NCBI RefSeq assembly: GCF_947623445.1
Contig: NC_135246.1
Location: 19,588,288 to 19,652,287 of the forward strand
DNA from: Clavelina lepadiformis
Lineage: Eukaryota; Chordata; Ascidiacea; Aplousobranchia; Clavelinidae
Direction of reading: 5' to 3'
Length of the DNA: 64,000 nt
Shown here: piece by piece, positions 1 through 12,800 of the stretch
Position numbering within the stretch: position 1 is the first letter of the stretch
Layout: each line of letters starts with the position of its first letter
Made by a program: the position numbers and the translations under genes
Notes under the pieces: model-generated
Databases searched by the model: none
Told to the model about the DNA's origin: nothing
The model's input: the letters and a program-made list of their open reading frames with translations, nothing else

Positions 1-477
1 TCTGCAATTGTAATCACGAAGCGCTCTTTGCGTCCCGATTAACAAATATGGTATTAGACGGTGCTATGACGTATGTTGCCACGTGAAGCCGCTACACGAA
101 CAATTGGATCCCTGAGTTTTCTATTTACGAGCTTTTTGCTTGCTACAAGTCAGTGTAAATAAAATCGTAAAACTGGCGATAGTGCTGCGAAGATTTCCCC
201 AACATTGAAACCTAACGTTGAGATGTGGTACAACATAGTCTCGCTAAAAAGCGCCTGTGTTTCGAGAAGAGATGTAATCTGGGTTTACGTTTTTACATTG
301 TCAAATAAAACAAGCCTTATTGTTATGGTATATTAGAAACAAGCAGGACATGAAATAACCCGAACAAACGTAAGACGCACATATAAGCACATGATGACAC
401 TCAGAACATTTATAACACTCGTGTGGGTCCGTAGTTGCTCAAGCAACAAAGCATCTCCGTAGTGGTATAAAATGTTT
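1..477. other. 3' flank of the SLC22 gene, no gene seen
   Basis: I see no supported coding exon here. A short open frame near 333-536 on the minus strand overlaps the last SLC22 exon in a different frame and is a shadow. The stretch probably holds the 3' UTR and polyadenylation region of the transporter. Confidence 0.5.
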
Positions 478-3400
478 TCAGCAACCTTTCTCGTCCTCTT
501 CTGACTTTTCACCTCTGTAGAAACGCTCTGCTTCATCTAGTGACGTCAGCATGGGTTTATTGAGTGTCTCCGGTAACCATAGCGACGAAAATGCAGCAAT
601 TAAGCTCAAAATTCCAAATATTGTCTAAACAGAATGTCAAAAATTATCATTATTGTCAAAAATTCCGAATATTGCCGGAAAAGGATCAATTTGTGCAAAG
701 TTTATCAGAGTGACGTCATCTCCTGTGACGCATGTGATGTTGATAGATCTAAAACTTCACCGCTATCCAGTCTATATACTTACCCCACTAATCCAGGGCT
801 CAATTACTCGAAGTTCCAACGTAAAAGGGGCAATAGCAGCCCCTAATCTCGCCCCCATGATGGTCAATCCGGAGGCAGTGGACCTTTCAACGTTATGTCA
901 AACGTTACAAGTACACAATTATCAATTAATAGTAGAAAATTTTAACGAGACGACAACACTACTTGCCGGTCGTATACAGTCTATTCTATAGGGTCAAAAC
1001 TATATAAATTCTAGATAGACCAAAGGCCACAGTTATAGGCTAGTACTGCACAGTGATGTAGATCGAATGCAATTTGAGTTCAGAACACATCGACCAACAA
1101 TCCAATATTTACCTGACAACTGTCGGGTAAAGCTCCACTGTATAATTTGCGAGTACGGCGAACGCACCGGCAACACACATTTTCCCGATCAAGCTCATTG
1201 CTGTGACGAGCGTCCCGACGCCTGGATCGAAATAAAGTAAATTTTTGAGGCTGGTTCATGTTAGGGGAATCACCCACTTGTAATTGCTTGTTGTGATTAG
1301 ACGTATAGTGAGAGCAATTTAGCGTATTGAAAAGCAAGGAGATGGTAGACATGTTAAAACTTTGCAAGCAAGTTTTAAATATTTTTACTCGCAGAAAAAA
1401 ATTCTCTTACCGACTGTTGGCTTCGCAAAGTTGTTTACAAAAGTCGAAATCAAACACGCGACTCCACCAATCAGGAGCGGGCTGAAGATCACCGCTTTTC
1501 GTCCGACACGGTCCATTAGTGGAATTATTATGACGTAACCAATTGGTTCAACCAACGACATCAGGATATTGTTCACAAATAAACTGCCTTTATGACGTAA
1601 AACATATTGTTGATGAGATTTAAACCATAGGTGTTGGTATTCCAACCGAAAGAAATTGGCTTTCACTTTCAACTTAGTTTAAAAAACCAAACCCAGCCCA
1701 CACAAAAGAAAAGCGACTGAAGTATTTTGAAAGTGTTCTCTTGAAAGAAAACAGTTGTACCGGTACCTGATAATGTACCCACGCTGTAGCTGAGACCGTA
1801 ATAGACCAGAGTGCAGACGAACCACAGAAATATAAGCTCTATGGTGATTTTGCGCATGCGCACTCTTGTAAATATTTCGACGACGCCAACAGAGCCGGCC
1901 TTCGTTTCCTTCGCGTCAATATAAAATTTAGTATTAATTATGCAATTTCGATGAAGTTAATTTTAATAATTTCATTATTTTAATGTGTACGTTTCGTTTA
2001 TATGCAAAAGGATTTTATTACCGATACAAATTGAAAGAGTTATATTCATTTTTATTAGTGGCGCAACTTGTTTTGAAAGAAGTGTGTCAACAAGTACCTG
2101 AGTCGCTCCCGTCTGAGTCGCTTCCCGCCAGATGTCGGGCGAGAGCAGATGGCCATTCCTCTGGGCCATGGTCTCGCTGATATTCTTCGCTCTTTCGTCC
2201 TCTCCTTTGCTGAATAACCACCTGGAGATAAAGGTCATAAAAGCAAGGCTCGTTTTCGTTTGACGTCACCCATATGAACCAAAAAGTTTTCGACTAAGTT
2301 GCTTAAGAATCCGATCCATGATGATCATCATCATCTTCAGGTCCCACTCAGTCGTGGACCAGGAATTTCAAAAAGTTTTCTTGGCAAAATAAGGAAGCGG
2401 TTTGCCATTTCCCTCTCCATTGTGTTGTGTAAAAAAAAAAAAACAAGCGACGGGACTTAGCAAAGAATCAGCAAATAGCAGAACAAAAGAAACTATTAAA
2501 GCTGACTCCAGTTCTGCTGAGCGCAGCAACAATATCCTCTACAATTATAGAAATTCCTTCGGTGTCACTCACATTGGCGATTCTAGCAATAGTGGAGTAA
2601 GAAGACAAAAGAGCGCGGGGACAAAGGAACTGTAGAATTGAAGATCTCTCCAATCGCGAAATCTCATCCCGAAGAGCGAGACAATGACGGCGCCAACTGC
2701 AAACATTGTCTGGACATTAATTCCCACAAGAGTCCGCCATTTTGGTCCAGTTATTTCCATCACTGTGAGTCACAATAGAACAGCGATTATAACGTCATAA
2801 AGAAGTCGGATTTTTCATTCGAACCAACGTGGCTCAATCAATTGCGTCAGCTTACCGTAAACTATGCATATTAGATATCCAGCTTGTATAAATGCTGCCA
2901 TGACGAATCGAATCACAACGTAGGAAGCGAACGTAGGTGAAAACGAGCAGCCTATACCAAGCACAAGAACTCCTAGCTGGCTCATGAACATACCAGGAAC
3001 TCGACCGAACCTATATGGGCGATTAAGAGGTCAGGGTTAAAATGATGCTAAAACCCTAACAAAGAGCTTTGTGACGTGTTGCTGGCTACTACCTGTCTCC
3101 TAAACTTCCTCCAATCACGCCCCCTAACAAGACACCGACGAAGAAGATGGAGTCAGTCGCCGATTTCAGAGTTGCTTTGTCGCAAACAAGTCCCCACTGA
3201 GCCAAAAATCATAGCATTAACTTTTGAAACTCCAACGCAAACTTTGCGGAATGTCGCAGCCCGCTAGTAAGCACGTGGCAAGCTATTAAGTTAAGGAAAT
3301 TGACTAAGTTTGGTTTCTGCTTCGCGAAATCATTTTACCTCGGTGACCACAGTCTTGTTGAAGAGAGAGTTGTTAAACGTGTGGCCTTCATCGCATGGCA

Positions 3401-4377
3401 TGCTGGTTACTAGCGGTGACACTGGCGGGTAGGGGCTGATGCAATCCAGTTTCCCGGGGTTACAAGAAGTCAAGCTATAGTTGTATCTTTGACACTTGTC
3501 GTATTCCTGCGAACACAGCAACCGTTATTTACCTAGCTTCACTACCACGAGTGACTCTTGGTGTCATTACGTCATCATTTCTATTTTTCGTCATTATTGC
3601 GCGATGGGAACAGTTGTTAATAGTGTGACAAGTGATGAAGCCAAAAAACTTAAAACGTGTAAAAATAATAATTATATATAATATAATATAGTTATATAAT
3701 AGGCACATACAGTAGTAGGCGATCCTATACATATGTACAGGCATCAAATGTTTAATCAGGTTTAGCAAAGGTCGTAGCTTGCAATTGTCTTGTTGAAATG
3801 GCCTAAGCAGTAAGTTGCACGATAAGCGACGCAAAAGAATAGAAAACAAACTTTTTTGCCAGGCAAGCAAACTTAACCAAATAGCTTGCCAGTCAACAAA
3901 ATAACAGGTTTTGACGAGGCAAATAAGCTCACGCCGCACAATCTTTTGACAACGGCGGGCTGGTAATTTTAACGTTTCACTTTTAAAATTCACTCCATCC
4001 AAAGCGTTAAGCACCACACAAATTCATCCTGTACATCTATGCAATGTAGATGTACTCACGTTCGTAGAATTGGAAAACGGAATGACGAGTTCTTTAAGAT
4101 GCTCGGCGGTCAGATTAGGAAACAAAGTTCTGTTGTCCAACGGTGGCAGGGCGCACCAGCTATCTGGCGTATATTCAACGAAGACTGGCGCGATCATATG
4201 AAGACCAGCCGGTACCGGTACCAGATAAGCTACTAGAACCAAACAGACTTGAAAGCGGCCAAGGTTGCCGATCTTGCTCAGCACAAAATTGAAGTTAATC
4301 GATCCTTCCCTCGGCAATAACTTCGAGCGTTCGTCGATATCTTCACTACTAGCGCTGCTGCATTCTGAATGCATCAT
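478..4377 (-). CDS. SLC22-family organic ion transporter, 11 exons
   Basis: A 12-TM major-facilitator carrier of the SLC22 (OCT/OAT/OCTN-like) family, expected in the plasma membrane moving organic ions. Exons, 5' to 3' in the gene: 4060-4377, 3339-3506, 3093-3196, 2856-3010, 2573-2762, 2098-2221, 1767-1899, 1411-1587, 1113-1221, 784-883, 478-624. All junctions are GT/AG and keep phase; the total is 575 codons (574 aa), close to the family's usual ~550. Exons 1-2 give TM1 plus the long extracellular loop with several N-x-S/T sites and cysteines. Exon 3 carries WGLVCD and GGVIGGSLGDRFGR (completed by exon 4), the MFS loop after TM2. Exon 5 ends ESPM where most members have ESPR, across a splice junction. 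Exon 8 has MDRVGRK after TM8, exon 9 the TM10 segment ending YPTVVR, exon 10 TM11 and exon 11 LPETLNKP. Substrate class cannot be told. The start is the first Met of exon 1; a second Met follows at once. Confidence 0.93.
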
Positions 4378-6921
4378 AGTTATGTTTAACGCATTACCCG
4401 CATCGATGTCTGAGTTTGAGGTTTAGCTGGCCTGGAACTATTTATGAAAACTGCAGCACAATTTTGTAAAATATGCTGTCAATCACGTGCATGCTGCTGC
4501 AGCAGCTATTTTTGCACTTTACAGAGTAAACAATCAACTGTCCATTCGTACCCCCTCAAAAAATAAAAGGCGTCATAATGTTAATCAGTTAATTAATTAT
4601 TAGCCAACAATGATCTGTATTGAGTCATAAATACAAGTGAAATTCAACACTGACCGCTATTTTTGGCTGTGTTATATGTAATTAATGCTGTAAATATTTC
4701 ACAAGATTTCGTTAGAAGAACTTCCTTATAACGTGTGTCATTATTATCAAAATATATAAACCTACCGCAGAATGAGCGTTAGGATGCGAACAACAACACA
4801 ATTTGAGGTGCCACATTTCGCTCACATGGGCACAAACAGATGCTTAGCTACGGCGCTGTTGGAATATAATGGATAGAAGTACAAAAATTCGTATTTTTTG
4901 TAGAATACGTTTTAACCTTCATTTTTATTTTCTCCCTTTATCGAAGCGTGAGGAAAGTTGTGATTTGCAAATAATAATAAGTCTCGTTAAAAGTCGCAGG
5001 CCTGGGCCAATTGGTCCACCTGAACCCCCTCTACACTGGCTGCGTTTTCATCATCACTGCCAAAAGCTAAGCGGTATCCGCCAACTTAGCACCAACCACT
5101 GCTACAGCAGTTGTTCTGAAAAACTGCTGTTAACTTCCTTATGTCGTCACAAAAGACATCATACAAAAATCCCGCCATTATTGCGAGGAAGCCGTAGCGA
5201 TTTATTATTGAGATCAGTGAATTGTTTCCGGTTTATTTTCGGAAATTATTTTCTCATTTAGGCTATGGAAGCACTAAAGCCAGTATGAGTTGAATTTTGA
5301 AGCTGCATAATGCAAATTTGGCTGAAGGATTAGATTAGAAGGAAGCAGCCAAGGTGGAAGTTTAGGATCGGATTTTATACGTGCGTGCCTAACTCTCTAA
5401 AACTGATTGTCTGAAAACTTGCGGCGGCGTCCGAAAGTTTTTAAGGAGATTAGTTTAAACAATAGACATGGGCTATTAATGGGTTGACTGAAGTATATGG
5501 TAACAGTCCATAACCATAAGCTAATAATAATAATATGCGAGTTGTAAATTGAAACAATGTAAACAACAATATGCTCGATGAGGTCACAATAGCGTTTTCC
5601 ATGGCTAGCATCGTTACATCAGAATGAGGAACCTGCGATATAAGTTATTGCAGCATTAGAGAACTCAACAACTCTTATTGCAATTGAGCAATTCGTCGAT
5701 AGTTACGACACAATCGCAACACACACTTCAATGCTCAAACGTCCGTAAAATTAGCCCCAAGTATTGATTTAAAACTGAAATTGAATACAAAGTGCAAGTG
5801 CATGTTGGCTTACGGCAAATCTGCTTACAAGATATAAGTTAGAACTCTGAGGTTAACTTTATATTGGGTATAAGACAGAATAAAATACTAGCATATACAA
5901 AAATACATATGCAAGTAGGGGTATTAAGTTTGTTCTTTCCAAGCTGATCTTTACCCAGCAATTTTGAAATAATGTGTTATTGTAGTACTTTTAGTACACC
6001 TAAAAGAGCAAGCTGTACTCAAAAATGCTCGTGTAGAAGAATCAAAAACTAAGTTAACCTCAAAGTGCCAACTTATTTCTTGTTTTTTATTTTACTATAG
6101 GTTGGGTTAACACGGTTTAGCCATCATCAAATCTACTTACGTGAGTGTTAATTAACTGAAAAGCGACCAAACCTAATCAAAGCAATTAAGTGAATAAATA
6201 TGACACAAAACTCTGCCCTCTTGAGTGTAAACAAGCAGCAGAACAGGTCAGTAAAATGTCACAATCAACGCTGTGGGCTTAATCAAAGCAGTTAATTAGG
6301 GCTGACCTACGTATTCAGAAGGTATGTTCGCTGATCGCAACACCTGCAGACAAGATGGATTTTGTAAATAACGAGAACGTGTCTTTTCCCATTTTTAACA
6401 AAGCGGTTTAGATAGTTTCTGGGTATAACGCATGGAAAACCCAGAGATTGAAGCTTCTTCGTTACCGCCACTGATAAAAACCGTGATTTGCACAGTGGCG
6501 TATTTCACCAGCTGTACAAGCTTTATTGGACGTAGTATACCCATTAAAAGAAAAATGCGTATCAATTTGTATTTGAATACAGTAGCTTGCAAGCACAAGT
6601 GTTTAAAAATCACTTCCACATCCCCCATACAGGGAAAACCCCTACAGTGACCTATAATTATACTAAAAAACAAAGTACAATAAAAATATGATCTTTCAAT
6701 CTTTTCACCACACAAATACCTCTGGCTTTGATCTGCCAGTTGTGTTTTTTTTTTTAATCAAATTCATCAATTAAAATATTTACAAAAATACAGACCTATA
6801 CATGGCAATCATTGGAGTTTAACATCAAAATAAAAACAAAAGATTAAACAACACCATAAACAGCTTCAGTATTCAACAAACACAGGAAATGAAGCAGAGT
6901 TTACAGAGATTATGCGGACAT
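4378..6921. other. intergenic between SLC22 and methyltransferase, no gene seen
   Basis: About 2.5 kb of AT-rich DNA. Open frames here (for example near 4869-5261 plus and 6395-6715 minus) have low-complexity or biased composition and no recognisable domain, and no convincing splice-linked exon chain. The part next to 4378 is likely the SLC22 promoter; the part next to 6921 the methyltransferase 3' UTR. Confidence 0.5.
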
Positions 6922-7827
6922 TTATGAGGCATCAAACATTGGCCTTTCTGACATTATCATAAACACATTCCAGATTACATCAACATTTATTTCATCCAGT
7001 TTATGGCCAACCAGGCCCCATTCCTGCAGAATAGTTTGGATGAAAATGTCAAGAATATTTTCAACTTTTCCATCTGCAACTTTCTTCGCATCTTCCAGGT
7101 ACTTTATGTAGCCAGACCACGTGTCTATGTAAGAGATGAAGTCAGCCAATGAGCACGTCTTCTGTATTGTGACTGATTCATCTTTCGTTTTGTGATCACT
7201 TTGTAAAGAGTCAAACACTCTGCTATAATGATCATCGATATGAGTTCGTCTCGGATGGAATTTGCATTTGGCATAGAAACGTTTAAACGCTTTCTCGGCA
7301 CGATTTCCAGCTTCTGCGCAATCCAGCTTTATCTTGTTGCTTGAATGGGAAAAAATTCGTGGCCTGTCATAACCATGCACTAGCAGACAACCGTCAGGTT
7401 TAAGGGTACGATGACATTCATTGAAAAACTTCTGGAAATCCATCCAATGAATTGCTTGGCAAGTCGTGATCAAATCTACACTTTCGTTGCCAAACTTTAT
7501 GTCTTCACCAAACCCCACATCGAATAATATTTTAGCATCATTAATATTCTTTTTTGCCATTTCGATTTGGTTTGAACTTGGATCGATTCCAACGAGGGTC
7601 TCAAAGTAGGGTGAAAATATCTTCACAGACTGCCCACTGCCACAACCAACGTCGAGCATTTTCTGATACAAGCCAGATGAAGAAGGCGGCATTCTTTTTT
7701 TCAAATAATTCATCATAATTTCAGCAACTTTTAGGGGTGTTTGAGGCCGAAAAGAAGCATAAGCCTCTGTGTGTTTGGCCCCTTCAAACAACCTAATCAT
7801 CGTTAATAATGACCTTGATATCCTCAT
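6922..7827 (-). CDS. SAM-dependent methyltransferase (Methyltransf_11 type), single exon
   Basis: A 301-aa class I methyltransferase of unknown substrate, in the group that includes trans-aconitate/CRG1-like enzymes. Motif I is MLDVGCGSGQSVK near residues 64-76, followed by the acidic ribose-binding strand LVGIDPSSNQ. The region around residues 120-155 (DLITTCQAIHWMDF, then RTLKPDGCLLV) is the typical post-II/III part with the family's HW and LKPGG-like element. The helical C-terminal half is typical of this family. A splice-acceptor-like sequence (pyrimidine tract then CCAG) ends 2 nt before the first ATG. That suggests either a 5' UTR intron or, in a tunicate, a spliced-leader acceptor, and supports the start at 7827. 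Met10 (at 7800) would also fit the family alignment, where the domain starts near RLFEG. Confidence 0.85.
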   Translation of the reverse strand: MRISRSLLTMIRLFEGAKHTEAYASFRPQTPLKVAEIMMNYLKKRMPPSSSGLYQKMLDVGCGSGQSVKIFSPYFETLVGIDPSSNQIEMAKKNINDAKILFDVGFGEDIKFGNESVDLITTCQAIHWMDFQKFFNECHRTLKPDGCLLVHGYDRPRIFSHSSNKIKLDCAEAGNRAEKAFKRFYAKCKFHPRRTHIDDHYSRVFDSLQSDHKTKDESVTIQKTCSLADFISYIDTWSGYIKYLEDAKKVADGKVENILDIFIQTILQEWGLVGHKLDEINVDVIWNVFMIMSERPMFDAS

Positions 7828-9892
7828 GCCTGGATAAATGATTGAAAAAAAATGAAACTTAATGTAACGTAAAAACTAATATCAACTTATTCGCTTTAAC
7901 TAAATACATTCACTGCTGAATGCGTTATTTAAATATAATGCCCACACCCTCGGTGAACAAGTATGACAAATTATTTCATCTTACAGGGTCTTTGGTGCAC
8001 ATATCCTTTAGAAATATTTCAAAAAAAAACACTAAAGACTTACAGTATGTGTGCAGGTTAACGTTTGAAAAGCTACAAGATTCGGGTCTAGTAGACAAGT
8101 GCACAACCAGATGACACCTGATGACATCACAATTTGAGTAGCTGGGTGGGGGGAAGGTCTAATGGGTTGTGCACTTGTATGCTGGACCCCATGATTCTAT
8201 AACAACTTGAAAGAATTTTGCAGACGTAGCTTTGTTTAATCCTCTGAAACTTTGCTGCATTATTGTAATGTAAAAACCGCTTCGTTTTCATATCAAGGCC
8301 TAATATTTACCACTTAAAGGTTAGTGGTAATGGTTTCAGTTAAACATACAGTAGCCTTAGTTGCACTGTAAAGTTTGAATGTGTTTATATCAATGAGCAA
8401 TTTGTAAACTGGAAAATGGTTACTACGAACCAGACAAATAAAAACACAAATGTAGATCAAATATTTCATTTCTGTTATTTCCACAGTTTTCATGAAGTAT
8501 TTTCTACAATTGTTTCTATAAACTATAAACATTCCCCTGAAAACTTGATGACATTTAAACTTCCAGGATGTAGGCCTAGTGCCCTAGTCAAGCAAAGATT
8601 AGCAAATCGGTTCCGTGAGCACAAGCAGCTTTATCGAAAAAAGCAAAATTTTATGCCACTTCCTTTCCCAAAATGTTAATCTGCCTCCGGGAATATCCCT
8701 TATGCAATACTTAATAAACCATTAAAACATAGACATCTGCACTGTACAACATAAAATTAAATTTTTCGCCAGTTTTTAATTTATACTCATAGAATGGAAC
8801 ATAATTTGCATTGTAAATTGATTCACTAGATTTACAATGCTCGTCATTGATTGTGACGTTCTGCTGCTACTAACGCGTAAAATTACATATTATGTAATCA
8901 AGCATGCAGTCCTGCAGATGGTTAAAACTTTCAAAAACAACAATTTCCTGAAGTTACTAGCTTATTCTGTTTTGTTTTTTATTTTTTAAACTTACTCGGG
9001 TACAAAATGCTGGTAGTTTAATAAGTTACTGCTCGCTCTGAAGTCATCGCCCATGTGTGGCAGGAAACCGGATTACTTGCTCGGATTTTAAACCAACGCC
9101 AAGTTCACGTACAACTTAACATAAGTTTGAGTTGTTGCAAATTATTACATGGCAACTTGTATACTTCAAGATCAGTCATACACGGAATTATCTTGTCTTA
9201 GATCGCGTCCTTTAAGATGACTGTGGTCTGTTTGACCTTACCACAAAAAAGTCAAAAGAAAACCAGAAGCTAACCCGTCCACCTGTCTTTTTTTTTTTTT
9301 TTTTTATTTATTCCTCTGCATAGAAAATTACAGTTTTAAACTGACACAAGTTTAAATCTATAGAAATCTTTATTCAAGCAAAATACGATTTAAATGCAAG
9401 AATATTTTTCTACAGGACACTTTCGAGCAATGACAAAAAACAAATTGTGAAAACATGCTGCGCCTGCATATATCTGCTTTTCCATCAATTTAAAAAAAAT
9501 CCCAGAAAGGAATTTTCAAATAATATAATAGATGTACGGCAGTTGAAAGATGTCAATCAAATGGAATGATTTAAACGGTGAAACTGTCACTGAAATGCAA
9601 CGAATCAATCTAAAAATCCGAGTAAAATTGTAAGAAAAGTGCTTGTGTGGAACGGCAAGGAAATGGGGACAACTACTCACTGGTAGGGCTGCTTTCAACT
9701 CTTTGAACTTTTAAAAAATCCTTCAAGCGTTTACAAATGAACACTGTTGTTACAGTGGCGGGTTTCTAATTGGCAAAACGAGCATAAAATGTTTGGTAAA
9801 AAATTGGACAAAATTCCCCTGAAAGTCTGGTCCTTCTGGTGCAAATTATTTGCTTGGAAAGCATTAAGCGGTTGCGATCCCAGCTTTCCCAT
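7828..9892. other. intergenic, no gene seen
   Basis: About 2 kb without a supportable coding exon. Open frames at 7920-8114 and 8416-8679 (plus) match nothing I know and lack splice partners. There is a poly-T run near 9290-9304, possibly the A-tail of a minus-strand retroposed sequence. Confidence 0.45.
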
Positions 9893-12800
9893 CTATGCTT
9901 TGCCTTTTGAAATCTGTGCAATTTTCTTGAGTAGCTCTTGATTTCTGTTGCGATAGTTCTCCATGTTTCTAAAGTAATCCTCCTCGTTGGATTTGACCTT
10001 CGCCTGCAGTGCTCTTATCTCAGTCAAATGTCCAACTTTTAACATCGAGACCTTGAACACGGCAACAATTTCAAGACTAAACTAAAACTTTCAAGATTAA
10101 TGAAATTTATCCACTTTTTCAAAACTATCATGATTATGCTACGATAGAATTTAAAAATCGGCACCAATATAAATAATTGGTGAACCTGTTTATCTTTTTC
10201 AATGAGTTGCTGATCTTTCTTGGCAAGTTGCTTTTTAAGGCTGCTGATTTCTTCGCGAAGTTTAGAAACTATGACGATGTTTCCATCATTCACAGGTGGG
10301 ATGACACCTATGACGACCAAGTTAGTATGATGTAATAATAAAACTTTATGATGTCATAAGAAAACTACATAGTGAAGTAATAAAGCTTCATTATTATCAA
10401 ATTATCTTTGCAGAGGAGTAAGACAAATGACATCTAACCTTCTGTAAGTTAAAAACATGGGCATACTTATGCTGTCGAGTGGCGCACCATTTCGTATCCT
10501 ATCACTCAATGCAGTGCTTGAGCCAGGAGTGGTTGCTGCTTCTGTGTCAGACTTCACATCGGACGACGCGCCGTCGTTTCTGATTAAGACAAGATAAAAA
10601 GCAGCTGTTTTATAATAACTACACACATAACCTAAGTTACATAATTGAGGATATTGTCACAAAAATTGTGATGAAATTTGTGACAGTGGTTCCCACGCTT
10701 CTCTACATTCGGGCCCCTGGCTGCAATAATTCCTTTCCCGCGAACTCCCAACTTCAAAATTGTTACTTAACAGGCTATTTATGAGGAATAAAAGTGCAAG
10801 TCGTGGGACCCAGGATGAAAACCACTGATTTAGGCAACGATGGTTGTTTGTAGAAACTTTCACCTCGGTGTGCTTCTGTTGCTACTTGTCTTAGTTTCTG
10901 TCTTCTTGCCGGAAAAGCTCGGTGACAGGTTGACTGGACTGCTTGGCGCACTCAGATTCTTCTTAAATTTACTGAGACGGACGTCAAGTGATGTGTGGAT
11001 GGAACTGTCTTCTTGTAACTGGTCGTAGCGTTCTTTCCTACAGTTCTCTTGCGCACGTTTTCTCAGTATTTTTTCCTTGCTACGAACATGTAATCGATTT
11101 GACGGAGAACTATTCTTGGTTTTATTCTCCAGGATTGGTTTCGATGAAGCATCAACTTTTGTTCCTTTGCCTTCCCCCAGGAGCTCTTTCCAGACTTCCT
11201 CTGGGGAGAGATCCAGACGAGGTTCTGAAATATCTTCCGGTGACGACACATCCCTTCTTATGTAGGGGTCGTTTGGGCAATATTTCTGCACCTGTGACGC
11301 ATGACAGAGAATTTAGTGCACTCGCGGAACAAAAACAATCCATCTGATATATGAACAAAAGTATATGTAGATATGATACATATGTCGAACTGGGTATAGT
11401 AACAGGCCGGTACTTATGCAAGATAACCGATAAAGCACAAAAACTTTACCTTAGAGTGTGATTCGCTGCCGGCCTTATGACCCAACTTCCTCTTTGCTCG
11501 TTTCATTTTCTTTTGCATTGTGATGTAACAAAGCCAACATAGAACTTGTCCATTAATCTAATAATAAAGAAAAATAAACTTATAAGTTATAACTATATTT
11601 AGTACTGCATGGGCTTAGATTAGAGGCAACTTTAAAGGCTGGAGTTTGCTTGCTAGCGAAACTGCAAACAGCTTTGGCGAGTGTCATATGAGTTAATATT
11701 TAAAAAGGCGTTATTGTTGACATTAATTGAACAATGATGATGTACACACCCTCGCTTTTGAATGGTCAAACGCAGCCAGTTTGTCGCACTTATGACATTT
11801 TACCGGACTGCCATACTTCTTCTGGCTGCTAGCACACCTTTGACACTTTGAGCCGATGAACGCCGATTGAAGGGAGCAATGCTTGCAAATGCGAGGCTGA
11901 AAATTTCAAAACACTTACAGTTAAAGGCAATGATGGATTACCTCGTCTCCTTAGAGTCACTAAACTTCTTGCTTCACACTACGTACAAATTATGATGTCA
12001 TGGTGATTTCCTTTGTCTCACTCAGGAACATTAAACACTGACACACAAAGCAACGGCATTTTTATTCTCGGAGTAAGGAAAGTCTTTGCACGACTTAAAC
12101 ATAAACCCCTGGTAGCTGCTAGTTGCCTTTGTGCAGGTTCTGATTGTCAAACTTTACCTGTGTGGTCTCTTAATTTTTGATATTGCATCACCCAAATTTA
12201 GAACTGTTCACCTGAACCACCAAATAGGAGCAAGGGTGGTTCTAAGCTTGCTCAAGAGCATTACAATTGGAGCACTCCTGGGTATTGAACATAGGTCCAC
12301 TGCTCTGATCGAATCGACTCATGTTCACTGTGTGGATGAGGAGTAACTCCCCAAAGTTTCTCGTAAATAAACAATGCAAGTCGCAAGAGCGCGTCTGAAA
12401 GTACCTCTCCATGCTCGTTGTAATTTTTGAGACATCTTTCACAAATCTTTGTCTTAGTGGCAACATCAGTTTTACAGAATTTACAAACTGGTCTCCTTGA
12501 TTCCTTCATAGATCCACCAATTATGTTCTTGCTGCTCGGTTCAGGTTCATCTGAAGATTTGGTTGAAACACAAACCTGACAAATACATTTTACTTTTAAT
12601 AAAAACTTGTGCCCACAATAACATTATAACTAACTTTTAACTTTGGCATAAAACATTACAAGCAGACAAGCTTAATGCCATGATCTTATCTGGCCATGCC
12701 AAAAGATATGTGCTAGATCAGGGGTGACGAACCTATTCGATGACGCGGGCCACTTTGTCAGTTACGGCTGAGCAAGCGGGCCGCACAATTTTTTTAACAT

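Noticed and set aside
3529-4017. 162-aa open frame, minus strand
   Set aside because: Lies in SLC22 intron 1; sequence is low-information and the transporter model closes in phase without it.
4869-5261. 130-aa open frame, plus strand
   Set aside because: No domain, no splice partners, biased composition; likely chance.
10860-11421. Several overlapping frames on both strands
   Set aside because: Shadows of FAM76 exon 5; only the minus frame joins in phase with exons 4 and 6.
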